NCBI GenBank assembly: GCA_004431415.1
Contig: QPMI01000584.1
Location: 47,106-111,105, forward strand
DNA: 64,000 nt
Reading direction: 5' to 3'
Source: Cyanophora paradoxa
Taxonomy: Eukaryota; Glaucocystophyceae; Cyanophorales; Cyanophoraceae
Position numbers and translations under genes: made by a program. The notes under the pieces are model-generated. The model was not told the DNA's origin and did not search any database. It worked only from the letters and a program-made list of their open reading frames with translations. Of the stretch, positions 7,083 to 15,788 are shown in pieces. Each line of letters starts with the position of its first letter. Within the stretch, counting starts at the first letter, position 1.

Positions 7083-8057
7083 ATGATTCGGAAGCCAGTT
7101 AACGATTTCTATAATGGCAAGTTTACGAGGGTCAATGTTAATATCGATTCTATTGAGCGCAGTGCAGGGCACCCGGGAGAATATACAGTAAAGCTTTCTC
7201 AGCGACTTCTGAACGTAAAAGGGGTGCGCATTGCGAGCGCCGAGCTCCCAAACACGATTTATGCTGTCACCGATAATTCCAGAGGCGTGACCATACAGGG
7301 AATGACTAACAGCATCACCTTTTCCCCTTTCCCTGACATAGGAAACTACACCCCAGCGATTTGGGGATATGGTAATAAGAACTTAGGCTATTCGGGCGGT
7401 TTTGTCGATGTAAACCCTCTCACAAGCGAAAGCGTCACAGTCTACTACAAGTGGCTCTATAATCCAGCGACAATGAAAATTACTTTTTATTCGAGCATTC
7501 CCCTCACACTGAGCTGTGCACATGACGACTTCGCAAGGTTCCATGGAATGATCAAAGGGGATATTTATCAAACAATTCCAGTTGGTGAGGGTTCAGAGCA
7601 TCTCACGGTAGACTATTTACCCCTCACACCCAGCAATCCAAAATACTCATTTCTACAAGCCTATGAGGGCAAAACAAAATACCCCGCCGGAATATCTGTG
7701 CTTCCATTCCCTCTCGAACATGCAGTGACCTTCCCGAATGCAATCAATTTAAATCCGACCCCCTATGTTTACCTACAAATTAAAGAGTTTACGCCCTTTT
7801 ACGACAGGTATATGGTGGCAGCAAAGACAGATGAGGGCGGAAATGCAAACCTCGCTAAGGTTCCACTAACCAGCCCCTTGGGATCGTTTGTTTACTACCT
7901 GACATTCCGCAGAATCGATACTGTGGAGTTCTTTAATTCCCACGATCAGGCTTATGATATAGACACCCTCACAATTAAATGGCTCGATGCCTACAATAAT
8001 GTAGTCGACTTTAATGGCGTTAATCACAGCTTTATATTAGAGGTGCTATCGGGTTAA
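7083..8057 (+). CDS. Minor capsid (penton-like) protein B
   Basis: This 324-aa protein begins with FTRVNVNIDSIERSAGHPGE, then YTVKLSQ and NVKGVRIASAELPNTIY, and ends HSFILEVLSG. These blocks align with protein A on the other strand (DRS, YKVTLP, NVKSIAVRQIEFSNTIP, HTFILEL). It is shorter in the middle. Such pairs of related jelly-roll proteins are known at the vertices of double jelly-roll capsids. It begins the rightward block of virion surface genes and is followed after 18 bases by the first fibre gene, so co-transcription is likely. Confidence 0.65.
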   Translation: MIRKPVNDFYNGKFTRVNVNIDSIERSAGHPGEYTVKLSQRLLNVKGVRIASAELPNTIYAVTDNSRGVTIQGMTNSITFSPFPDIGNYTPAIWGYGNKNLGYSGGFVDVNPLTSESVTVYYKWLYNPATMKITFYSSIPLTLSCAHDDFARFHGMIKGDIYQTIPVGEGSEHLTVDYLPLTPSNPKYSFLQAYEGKTKYPAGISVLPFPLEHAVTFPNAINLNPTPYVYLQIKEFTPFYDRYMVAAKTDEGGNANLAKVPLTSPLGSFVYYLTFRRIDTVEFFNSHDQAYDIDTLTIKWLDAYNNVVDFNGVNHSFILEVLSG

Positions 8058-8075
8058 AATAATCTTATATTACAA

Positions 8076-9974
8076 ATGAGTATCACGAATCTCCCCTTTA
8101 TCACTCGGGAAACCTTGTATTTGGATGACGGTTTCGAGCTCAGCAGTAACATTACCGCTTCCAATGTGACCATATCTTCGAACCTTGTGGTAAAAGACTT
8201 TCTATTAAATCAGAGCAACCTTCAATATATTGATATCACCAGCAATCTCCCTTTTACCTATGGCACTGATAACTCAGCCCTCGTTATCTATCATGGGGGC
8301 TCGCCTGTTGCATTCTTTGGCAGCAATTTCCCCACAGTGCGAACCTTTCAGCACGAAATCAATAAAGCCCGCCCCATCCCACTGACAGCTGTCGTCGAAT
8401 GGGATCCTGTTGAATATTCGCAGAGCATCACAAGCAATATCACCCTCACTCGACCGCATTTAATTGATGTCATGGGGGTCGACCTTGTAAAGGAGTTTTA
8501 TAGCGAGCGATTCACAAGAAACGAGCGAGATGTAGCCCAGGATCTCGAAATTTCGGGTTTATCAATTGCTACCGCAGCAAACACGGCAGGGCTCGCTGTT
8601 TTAACAGGTGCAATCACCATCACTGATGCGATCATGTATTTATCCCGCGATTTGGTGCCTTTGCTCGATCATCAATTTAATCTCGGGCAATCTAACACTG
8701 ATGCTGTTAAGAAATGGCTGAATGTGTATGCCTATGATGGGTGGTTTGATGACTTGCACACGACCAATTTTTATAGCACGACCTCAAAAACAAGTAACAT
8801 AATCTTGCCTTTCAATCACTCAGTCCGACCCAGTGATTTACCCACTGATGAGAGAGCTCTGATCAGCTATAACGACTTTAACAGCAATCTTTCCCGCTCA
8901 GTTTCGCGAACTGAGACCTACACTGTCGAGGGATACCCTCAGCAGCTCGCAAATGGGGTCTATGTCGCTTATGTAGGCAAACCTACATATACATTCACTT
9001 GGGATCAGTTGGGTGTCACAGGTTTCGAGACGACTATACCCACTGTTTCATTGGTGGATCACACTACTTATTATAATCCTATCACTAACAATAATGAATC
9101 GAATAAAGCATTTATTCAAAATGTCACCTCCACAGGGTTTCAGGTTTCGTTTGTCATTAACGAGACATACAATTTACTTATCATCCGAAACAACTTATTG
9201 ACTTCCGAAGCTACTATTAGTTTCACTCTTAACATCAATTATATCACCCCTGAATTCGATAGCAAACCCAGAGTAAAGGTTTACCGAGATTTACAAGGTA
9301 GCAATATCGTGCCCTTCTCACAGAGTTTCGATCTTGGCGCGAACTCTTTAAGGTGGAACACAGTTTATTCTTTGAGTGCAAACACCTGTAATATTGTAGT
9401 CGCAGGTTCATCGGCTACTATTGGAGATCTGACCGCCCCTTTTAAAAAGGAGTATCTTAAAGAACTGTATATTACAAAGTCTGATTTACCAGATGCTATT
9501 TCGTTGGTGCTCTCCCCGACTCCCAGCATCTCATACCACAATGTGAAAGACACAAGTAATGTAGTGCGGAGTGGAAGCAAAGTATTCCAGGCATCCGAGA
9601 TATCAGCAACAACATATAGATATCTTGCAGGGGTTCCAGCGAATTTTAATTTCACATTTGAGACACCATTTGTTTCCCCTCCTACTATTGAAATAACAGA
9701 CACGAATTTGTATGTGGTCAATGATGGGTCAGCTACATCACTTCAAAATGCACCAGCCGGCTACTCCCCATTTGTTGCAACTAACATAACAACCACCGGC
9801 TTCACACTTGTCGGAAATGCAACAGTGACATATGCTCTGTCAGGGTATCCTGTTGGGTTGTATTTTTCGAAATTTAATCTCTCTGTTATCCCAGCAGTGT
9901 CCCTTGCTCCTCCCTTTACTATCAGTTGGAAGGCAACAGGAACTATTCCGCGATTTGACCCGAAGATCGATTAA
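8076..9974 (+). CDS. Virion fibre protein with SN-repeat stalk and two beta domains
   Basis: The 632-aa protein starts with many S-N-(I/L/V)-T steps (SSNITASNVTISSNLVVKD), the pattern of beta-helical or triple-stranded fibre shafts. The later part holds two similar beta-sandwich-like units (about 285-375 and 510-600), each ending in a T-x-TGF step (VTSTGFQVSF, ITTTGFTLVG). No catalytic motif, signal peptide or transmembrane segment is present. The spacing of 18 bases from the preceding capsid gene and 20 bases to the next suggests one transcription unit. A role in attachment is inferred from architecture. Confidence 0.6.
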   Translation: MSITNLPFITRETLYLDDGFELSSNITASNVTISSNLVVKDFLLNQSNLQYIDITSNLPFTYGTDNSALVIYHGGSPVAFFGSNFPTVRTFQHEINKARPIPLTAVVEWDPVEYSQSITSNITLTRPHLIDVMGVDLVKEFYSERFTRNERDVAQDLEISGLSIATAANTAGLAVLTGAITITDAIMYLSRDLVPLLDHQFNLGQSNTDAVKKWLNVYAYDGWFDDLHTTNFYSTTSKTSNIILPFNHSVRPSDLPTDERALISYNDFNSNLSRSVSRTETYTVEGYPQQLANGVYVAYVGKPTYTFTWDQLGVTGFETTIPTVSLVDHTTYYNPITNNNESNKAFIQNVTSTGFQVSFVINETYNLLIIRNNLLTSEATISFTLNINYITPEFDSKPRVKVYRDLQGSNIVPFSQSFDLGANSLRWNTVYSLSANTCNIVVAGSSATIGDLTAPFKKEYLKELYITKSDLPDAISLVLSPTPSISYHNVKDTSNVVRSGSKVFQASEISATTYRYLAGVPANFNFTFETPFVSPPTIEITDTNLYVVNDGSATSLQNAPAGYSPFVATNITTTGFTLVGNATVTYALSGYPVGLYFSKFNLSVIPAVSLAPPFTISWKATGTIPRFDPKID

Positions 9975-9994
9975 AAATAAGGTATCCTCTCGAT

Positions 9995-11404
9995 GTGACC
10001 GACCTCCATACTACGAGGATCAATGGGCAGAATTTCGTGTTTAATGGAACCAATGCGACTTTGATCGATAATAGAGTCACAAATAATTACTTTTTCGATT
10101 CTCGATATATTAATACTTGCAACATTGTCATACAGAAAACGTTTGAGGATCGCAGTAAGACCTTAACAGTGACCTTGCCCACTCACTCGAATGTCTCAGA
10201 TGGATTTTACTATTATCTGTTAAATCGCTATTACACCTCTTATATTCCATATCCTTCTGAGACTGTCAACATGAGCTATCCCAGAGTCACCCTAACATCG
10301 ACCAATGCTGACTTCTTTGGATCCACAGACTTCATGAGAGACTTCTTTTATTTTACATCCTCCACAGATGGTCTCTTAGTTTATTACTCTTACAAATATG
10401 AGTCAATTGCTACCCAAATCGAAAGCCACCCAAACACTGATGTGATCACAGCAGGCGATAAGAAATATATAAAAACCGCTTCCCCATGGGTGTGCACTGT
10501 CCGGCTTGATGACAGATACACTCCTAACCTAAATAACATTGGATTGCACTCGACATGCAATATTTATGTGCAAGGTGCGATTTCGGCTACCAAATATTTT
10601 GAGGGTGGAAATTGTGATACAGGACATAGGTTGCTATCGCGAAATGGACTCTTTGAGTCATTCAGTGGGACGGCTCTACCGCCCTTTATCAGGGACACAG
10701 TCTATGACACTACGTGCAATATTTGGGTGTGTCGATCTGTGAGCAATCCACCTGTGACACAGGAATTATACAAGTATCTCGCAGATACCTATGGTGCAAT
10801 CTCAGGATCCTCCACAGGAAATCCAGCGACGGCTCCCATCGTGTTTGCAAATGCATACACAGCGCCGACCTCATTAGCAGGGTCGACAGAGCCGCCACCA
10901 AATGATCCAAATCCGAACCAGCCTAACCCAGATCCCGATTCACAAGATCCCCCTACAACTAATCCAGATCCAAACACACCACCTAATAATCCCACGAATC
11001 CTACAAATCCAGTCGGGGCACCGGGAACTAATCCAGGAACGTTAGTGCTTATGATTCTCTTGCCGATTCTCGGTGCTCTTGGGCTTGTGCTTGCATACAA
11101 ATTTCGAGCTCTTTGTTGTGCTTGCTTAGATAGAACCATTGCAGGTGCAGGAAATAAATACTCAACGCCTGAACTGAATGTGACCCAAACAGCCGAAGGA
11201 GATGTGGGGTTAGAGGTGAGATCGGCAGATGGAAACGCTCTTAGTGTTGTAAGGACTGACCGACCACCAGCAAGTAGGGCAGCACCCAAAAAATCACGAG
11301 CACAAGAATTGGCAGAGCAAACGATGAATAATGACAGAGACTTTATGGCGGAAATGGCACAGCGAGAAGGGAGAATATATGAACATATTCCAAATGTAAT
11401 GTAA
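9995..11404 (+). CDS. Membrane-anchored spike-like protein with Pro/Asn-rich stalk
   Basis: The 469-aa frame has a beta-rich N-terminal domain (about 1-285), a Pro/Asn/Asp-rich hinge (about 300-345), a single hydrophobic membrane segment (TLVLMILLPILGALGLVLAY, about 350-370), a juxtamembrane CCAC cluster that could be acylated, and a charged tail of about 90 residues. There is no N-terminal signal peptide. The frame has no usable ATG at its start: the only nearby ATG (9993) is followed at once by TGA, and the frame itself begins with GTG at 9995, so the start codon seems damaged by a one- or two-base change. Its place between two fibre genes points to a virion surface role, with the anchor perhaps in an internal membrane. 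Confidence 0.6.
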   Translation: MTDLHTTRINGQNFVFNGTNATLIDNRVTNNYFFDSRYINTCNIVIQKTFEDRSKTLTVTLPTHSNVSDGFYYYLLNRYYTSYIPYPSETVNMSYPRVTLTSTNADFFGSTDFMRDFFYFTSSTDGLLVYYSYKYESIATQIESHPNTDVITAGDKKYIKTASPWVCTVRLDDRYTPNLNNIGLHSTCNIYVQGAISATKYFEGGNCDTGHRLLSRNGLFESFSGTALPPFIRDTVYDTTCNIWVCRSVSNPPVTQELYKYLADTYGAISGSSTGNPATAPIVFANAYTAPTSLAGSTEPPPNDPNPNQPNPDPDSQDPPTTNPDPNTPPNNPTNPTNPVGAPGTNPGTLVLMILLPILGALGLVLAYKFRALCCACLDRTIAGAGNKYSTPELNVTQTAEGDVGLEVRSADGNALSVVRTDRPPASRAAPKKSRAQELAEQTMNNDRDFMAEMAQREGRIYEHIPNVM

Positions 11405-11442
11405 CAACCTTAATTTTTGTAGTATGCCTTAATAGAGAAATA

Positions 11443-12474
11443 ATGACGGAACCCATAGTAGAAACGACAGTAAAGAATGCTGTATTGGATAATAAATTTT
11501 ATATAACCCACGCCAATATACCCAGTGAATCCAATGACCTAATTGTTGATCTAAAAGGTTATGTGATGGGAGCTATGGCTTCTAACCTATGGAATGACAT
11601 TTTTGGTTACGAGTTTGGTCACATATATGACATAGCAAATGGGATAGGCTATGTGGATGCAATGGCAGGAACAGCCTTTCGAAATCTAAATTGCAACTGT
11701 GTGGGAGGGTGGATGTTTCAGATCTGTTCAAATGTCGATCCTACTATTGATCCCGCCACGATTACTTTTGATTGCAATCTGTATGCCCCCAAAACCATTT
11801 TTTCTATCACTTGCAATCTCGTTAATTCGGATGTGCCCATAGTAGCACCTGTAATAGGTGCATCAAATATGTATATCCAAAGAAATCCGGTCGTGCATAC
11901 AGGAGCTGAATTTATATTGGGCGACAACACCCCAATCAGTCGAATCGAACTACCCAATTCTCACAAGCATTTGTGGGAACATATCACCAATGCCCCATTA
12001 ACCTATCCACCCAGTTCTCACGAGCATTTGTGGGAGCATATCACCAATCGACCATTAACCTTCCCACCTGATCCACACACTCATGATTACTTGTCTCTCA
12101 AAGGTGGTGTTATTTCATCTAATCTTACAATTGCATCAAACCTTACAGTTACAAGTAATATTTATAGCAGTAACATTTATGCAAGTAACATTTACAGCAG
12201 TAACCTATGGGCAAGTAATATTAATGGAAGTAATGTAATAGTCGATTATCTCACTGTGAAGATTGAAGCAAACCTACCAAATCACCCGACATCGAATGTT
12301 GTTTTAGATTGGTTAGCAAAGCAAAAACACACAAAAGCAGATATTACAGATTTCGCCCATAAGCATTTATGGGAAGATATCACAAATCCCCATCGACCTT
12401 CCCACCGGGAAAACACACTCATGATTATTCAGAGATTACCAATAGTAACCACAGGCACCCATGGGAGGAAATAG
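11443..12474 (+). CDS. Tail-fibre-like protein, N-terminal part (HxH repeats)
   Basis: The 343-aa frame has an N-terminal globular region (1-165), then repeated cassettes HKHLWEHITN...PP...HTHDY, and a shaft of S-N-(I/L)-Y/T steps (about 225-265). The cassette strongly resembles the H-x-H W-x-x-I-T-x-x-P repeats of phage long tail fibres, where H-x-H pairs bind metal along the needle. The frame leaves the pattern after NPHRPSH; the pattern continues in the next frame from about 12,390. A C4 run at 12,388-12,391 marks the shift. The last 30 residues are therefore out-of-frame noise. It is one gene with 12369-14252 and with 14227-14491. Confidence 0.7.
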   Translation: MTEPIVETTVKNAVLDNKFYITHANIPSESNDLIVDLKGYVMGAMASNLWNDIFGYEFGHIYDIANGIGYVDAMAGTAFRNLNCNCVGGWMFQICSNVDPTIDPATITFDCNLYAPKTIFSITCNLVNSDVPIVAPVIGASNMYIQRNPVVHTGAEFILGDNTPISRIELPNSHKHLWEHITNAPLTYPPSSHEHLWEHITNRPLTFPPDPHTHDYLSLKGGVISSNLTIASNLTVTSNIYSSNIYASNIYSSNLWASNINGSNVIVDYLTVKIEANLPNHPTSNVVLDWLAKQKHTKADITDFAHKHLWEDITNPHRPSHRENTLMIIQRLPIVTTGTHGRK

Positions 12475-14252
12475 ATGAGCAGCCAGTTTTTGCGCAATTG
12501 AATGCAATCGGAAATGTTTTTAATGGGGTCACACTTTACCAATCGATTAATACACCTGAAAGGCTATTTTTGAATGATCATTATGTTAGTCTGAATGGGT
12601 CGTTTACAGGTGAAACAGGCACACCGATGGTGGGAACTCTTGCTGTAAGATTACCCAGGGATCCAATCGTAAACGGAGTGTATAGTGGCGATTTCAATGT
12701 AGGAGTAAATGATACTTTCCCCAGTATCTATGTTACGAATTATCACCCAGGAGAAATAGGACAAGAAGCGGATTTTTCAGCAGCAATTCAAGTAAATGTA
12801 ACGGATCAAAGCGCATATGATGGAGCAAGACCTAAGATTGTGTTCACAAGGGAGAAAGTTGTAAACTATCTTCCTGTTGTGGGACAACCCACAGATGATC
12901 ACGGAAAATGCGAGATTGCATGGATTAAAACAACAACAGGTGGCGCCTTAGAAGTCAATCAGAGAATGGCGGCGAAAAACTTACACAATACAACCCTTTC
13001 AGGTGTGGTAACAGATGATTACCTCCAAAGCAAAAACTATGTAGATGATACAGAACTTGCAGCAATTCTTGAAGATTATGTTACAGATACCGAATTAACG
13101 TCGGCTCTTGGGAATTATCTACCTCTTACAGGTGGGACTCTTACAGGTGATGTGCACGCCCCGAATTTCTTTGTCGACACTCCACATGATCAAACATTTC
13201 CTGTTGTCCACCTTGGTGCTGAATATGTATTAGATCCAAACACTCCAATAAGTCGACTCGAATTACCCAATGTTCACAAGCATTTTTGGGAGCATATTGT
13301 TAATCCCCCATCGACCTATCCACCTGATTCACACGATCATGATTATTTACCACTAACAGGTGGAACTGTGGCAGGTGATGTGCATGCTTCTAATTTCTTT
13401 GTTACTACTCCGAATGATCAAACATTTCCTGTTGTCCACCTTGGTGCTGAATATGTATTAGATCCAAACACCCCAATCAGCCGCCTCGAATTACCCACGA
13501 ATTTCACCTTTAATCTCGTGGATGAGTTCCCTAACAGTCAAAGTCTCATGTATTTCACCTCTGAAAATCGCCTTTCGGGTGCATTCTCACCAATTGAGCT
13601 GTCTATACCAAAGCAAAAGGTGAGCTACAAGGAGCTTACAGATGTGCCGACGGGATTCAGTGGGAAGTGGAGTGATATCATTCAGAAGCCGACTTGGAGT
13701 AGTGTAGCATACACAGGAAATTACTATGATCTTGTAAATCCTCCCGATTTCACAAGCTATATACCTCGTTGGATTGATCAAGGTGTAATTATATCAGAAT
13801 CTACACTTCCTTTCAATGGGACATGGGATAGGTTATTTACTAAGCCGAATTTGCATGCTGTTGCCACAAGTGGAAATTATGATGATCTGATAAACACACC
13901 AAACCTACATGCTGTGGCTACAAGTGGAAATTATGATGATCTGATAAACACACCAAACCTACATGCTGTGGCTACAAGTGGAAATTATGATGATCTGATA
14001 AACACACCAAACCTACATGCTGTGGCTACAAGTGGAAATTATGATGATCTGATAAACACACCTACTTCGCCACCTACTCACAATCACAGCATCGAGTTGC
14101 TCACGAATTTCGGTAGCTATGTAAATGCAAATGCATATGTGCAACAGGGGACAGCGGATGTAGTTATACCTAATCAAGTTTATACAGTAGGGCAAGTGTT
14201 TACAGCATCAGGAACCGTTACGTTTTCTACCCATATTATAGTGATCCAATAG
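12369..14252 (+). CDS. Tail-fibre-like protein, middle part (HxH cassettes and 18-aa repeats)
   Basis: True coding in this frame begins near 12,390, in the middle of an HxH cassette. The Met at 12,369 is spurious. Cassettes such as HTHDYSEI, HRHPWEE, HKHFWEH and HDHDYLPLTGG recur, and a unit of about 70 residues containing GDVHA...FPVVHLGAEYVLDPNTP is present twice. Four exact or near-exact 18-residue repeats NLHAVATSGNYDDLINTP occupy 13,848-14,063. The frame ends at a TAG (14,250-14,252), but the coding pattern continues in another frame after a T4 run at 14,223-14,226. A long, flexible receptor-binding fibre is the likely product. Confidence 0.7.
   Translation: MGRYHKSPSTFPPGKHTHDYSEITNSNHRHPWEEIDEQPVFAQLNAIGNVFNGVTLYQSINTPERLFLNDHYVSLNGSFTGETGTPMVGTLAVRLPRDPIVNGVYSGDFNVGVNDTFPSIYVTNYHPGEIGQEADFSAAIQVNVTDQSAYDGARPKIVFTREKVVNYLPVVGQPTDDHGKCEIAWIKTTTGGALEVNQRMAAKNLHNTTLSGVVTDDYLQSKNYVDDTELAAILEDYVTDTELTSALGNYLPLTGGTLTGDVHAPNFFVDTPHDQTFPVVHLGAEYVLDPNTPISRLELPNVHKHFWEHIVNPPSTYPPDSHDHDYLPLTGGTVAGDVHASNFFVTTPNDQTFPVVHLGAEYVLDPNTPISRLELPTNFTFNLVDEFPNSQSLMYFTSENRLSGAFSPIELSIPKQKVSYKELTDVPTGFSGKWSDIIQKPTWSSVAYTGNYYDLVNPPDFTSYIPRWIDQGVIISESTLPFNGTWDRLFTKPNLHAVATSGNYDDLINTPNLHAVATSGNYDDLINTPNLHAVATSGNYDDLINTPNLHAVATSGNYDDLINTPTSPPTHNHSIELLTNFGSYVNANAYVQQGTADVVIPNQVYTVGQVFTASGTVTFSTHIIVIQ
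13848..14063 (+). repeat. Four 54-bp tandem repeats inside the fibre gene
   Basis: Four units start at 13848, 13902, 13956 and 14010. Units 2-4 look identical at DNA level; unit 1 differs by a few bases (TTGCATGCTGTTGCC against CTACATGCTGTGGCT). Period 54 keeps the reading frame, so copy number can change shaft length without a frameshift. Confidence 0.9.
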
Positions 14253-14491
14253 TTAATGCTACTCTCGAAAACAGTATTATTTTAACGAGTGTCGATTTCA
14301 CCAATAGCATATATATCTCCGCTGAATTTGTGAGTGGGAACCGTGTTGGTTTCAAAAATAAATTCACCTGGATTGCTATATTTACTTGTTATTCGGCGAT
14401 CAATTATACGAATGTGCCACAAAACGAAAGAACGCTTAAACTCCATTGGATTGCTGTCGGACCTCTCCAAAACAATAATATTCTCACGTAA
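14227..14491 (+). CDS. C-terminal continuation of the fibre gene in shifted frame
   Basis: A frame with no ATG of its own runs open from the T4 run at 14,223-14,226 to a TAA at 14,489-14,491. It reads YYSDPIVNATLENSIILTSV and ends LHWIAVGPLQNNNILT. It fills the otherwise unexplained 260-base gap before the next gene, ends 20 bases before that ATG, and has ordinary protein composition. It is best explained as the true C-terminus of the fibre gene after a one-base deletion in the T run. Confidence 0.55.
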
Positions 14492-14511
14492 TAATAAAGA
14501 ACAATCAAAAG

Positions 14512-15423
14512 ATGTCGACTGTGTTCACGCCTGTGTTTTCCTTATCAGCCAGTGCTGTCCATAACGTGCAACACACTGTATATGATCTAAACGAGTCATT
14601 CCCTTCGACTGAGACAGCGAAAACCGATTCTTTTAATGAAAACACGATACTCAGAGTCAAAGAACTCAGAGCCGACAAGGCCGGTGGAATCGTTAAAGCT
14701 ACTGAACTGATCGTATCGAATCGACCCGCAATATCTTCGGGGCTGGTCACCAAAGATAATCTATATGAAGGTCAAGCGGATTATAAAACAGCTTTCGATC
14801 CGGCTGATAGGAAATCAGCGGCTTTTCAAGTTTACAGTGGCGGGGCATGGATCGGGACTGGACTGAGTGTGAATGGGAATGCGACAGTAAGTGGGACAGG
14901 CTCATTTACTGGATTACTCACAGCAAATGGTGGTGTTAGTGGAACCACTGGGACTTTCTCAGGGCTCCTTACAGCGAATGGAGGGGTTACTGGAACCACT
15001 GGGACATTCAGTGGTAGTGTTAAAATGAACAGTCACCCAATGATGGGAAGGCGTGGAACCACAGCGCTTGGATCAGGGAGCACATTTATTAAATTTAACA
15101 GTTATACAACTGGTTTTACAAGGCTTGGGACATCAACGTTTGCTGATGGGCGTTTCACATGTCAGACAAAAGGAGTATACATTGTTCTGGGTTCTTCTTT
15201 ATCAGCAAATATTTCGAGTGGCTTAGCACAGCTTGAAATAAAAATAAATAGCTCTACGGTGAGCCAATTTAGATATAACATAAATCCCGCTGGTAACTGG
15301 ATTGGTATGGAGACAGGAGGAGTAGTAGAACTTTCTCCGGGAGATTATGTAGAGCTCTGGATTCAGAATGCGTGGCAAGATGGTTGCGGGCTTTATATAG
15401 CTATGGTAACTGCCACTGATTAA
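14512..15423 (+). CDS. Fibre protein with collagen-like/GT-rich shaft and C1q/TNF-like head
   Basis: The 303-aa protein has an N-terminal region (1-110), then Gly/Thr-rich steps with the near-repeat SGLLTANGGVSGTTGTF twice (about 133-168), and a C-terminal beta-rich domain (about 180-303) with the flow FNSYTTGF...GVYIVLGSSLSA...ELSPGDYVELWIQNA. The last block matches the compact jelly roll of C1q/TNF-like trimeric heads, which often end with GD.V.L. Such heads bind receptors. Start ATG 14512 is preceded by AATATTCTCACGTAATAATA. Function as adhesin is inferred. Confidence 0.62.
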   Translation: MSTVFTPVFSLSASAVHNVQHTVYDLNESFPSTETAKTDSFNENTILRVKELRADKAGGIVKATELIVSNRPAISSGLVTKDNLYEGQADYKTAFDPADRKSAAFQVYSGGAWIGTGLSVNGNATVSGTGSFTGLLTANGGVSGTTGTFSGLLTANGGVTGTTGTFSGSVKMNSHPMMGRRGTTALGSGSTFIKFNSYTTGFTRLGTSTFADGRFTCQTKGVYIVLGSSLSANISSGLAQLEIKINSSTVSQFRYNINPAGNWIGMETGGVVELSPGDYVELWIQNAWQDGCGLYIAMVTATD

Positions 15424-15445
15424 TTTTGTTTCCTTAGAATAAAGA

Positions 15446-15709
15446 ATGTCGAACGTATATGAAGTGATTTTATCGAATACAGAAAAGTTGGCAATGGAAT
15501 ATATTGCGTTCTCCCCTGCTGAATGGATTACAAATGTAGTGAAAAGTCGTGCAATGTCGGCAATGGATGACATTGTAGCCCAAGAGGTTCAATCGTGTAT
15601 TGCCGCTGGAATTCCGATTCCACTCACAAAGGAGGCGATTGTAGAGCAAGCGTTTAATCGGGGGACTGTTCGAAAGGCAAGCGAAATTCCTGTGAGTGCT
15701 CCTATGTAA
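15446..15709 (+). CDS. Small conserved-looking virion protein (87 aa)
   Basis: The product MSNVYEVILSNTEKLAMEYI... contains AEWITNVVKSRAMSAMDDIVAQEV, resembling a short helical segment (WxxNxxxxRxxxAMxEI) I recall from small proteins coded near tail-fibre genes of phages and algal viruses, where they may be assembly chaperones. This resemblance is from memory and should be checked. It is the last gene of the rightward block, 22 bases after the C1q-like fibre gene. Confidence 0.55.
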   Translation: MSNVYEVILSNTEKLAMEYIAFSPAEWITNVVKSRAMSAMDDIVAQEVQSCIAAGIPIPLTKEAIVEQAFNRGTVRKASEIPVSAPM

Positions 15710-15788
15710 AGAGAGATGGGTTTATTGTTATTTTTCATAGATCATGCATAAGAAAGGCATGTATCTTGCATAGTGGGCGGGGCGCACT

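Noticed and set aside
7056-7172. N-terminal extension of minor capsid protein A to 7172
   Set aside because: It would run antisense through the start of the divergent capsid gene; the Met at 7055 begins the conserved signature.
13848-14063. CRISPR-like array
   Set aside because: The 54-bp units are contiguous with no spacers and are in frame within a fibre gene.
415-14230. Programmed ribosomal frameshifting at the three viral frame breaks
   Set aside because: None of the sites has the X-XXY-YYZ heptamer in the zero frame, and the needed shifts go in different directions (+1 in the primase, -1 twice in the fibre). Indels in homopolymers explain them more simply.
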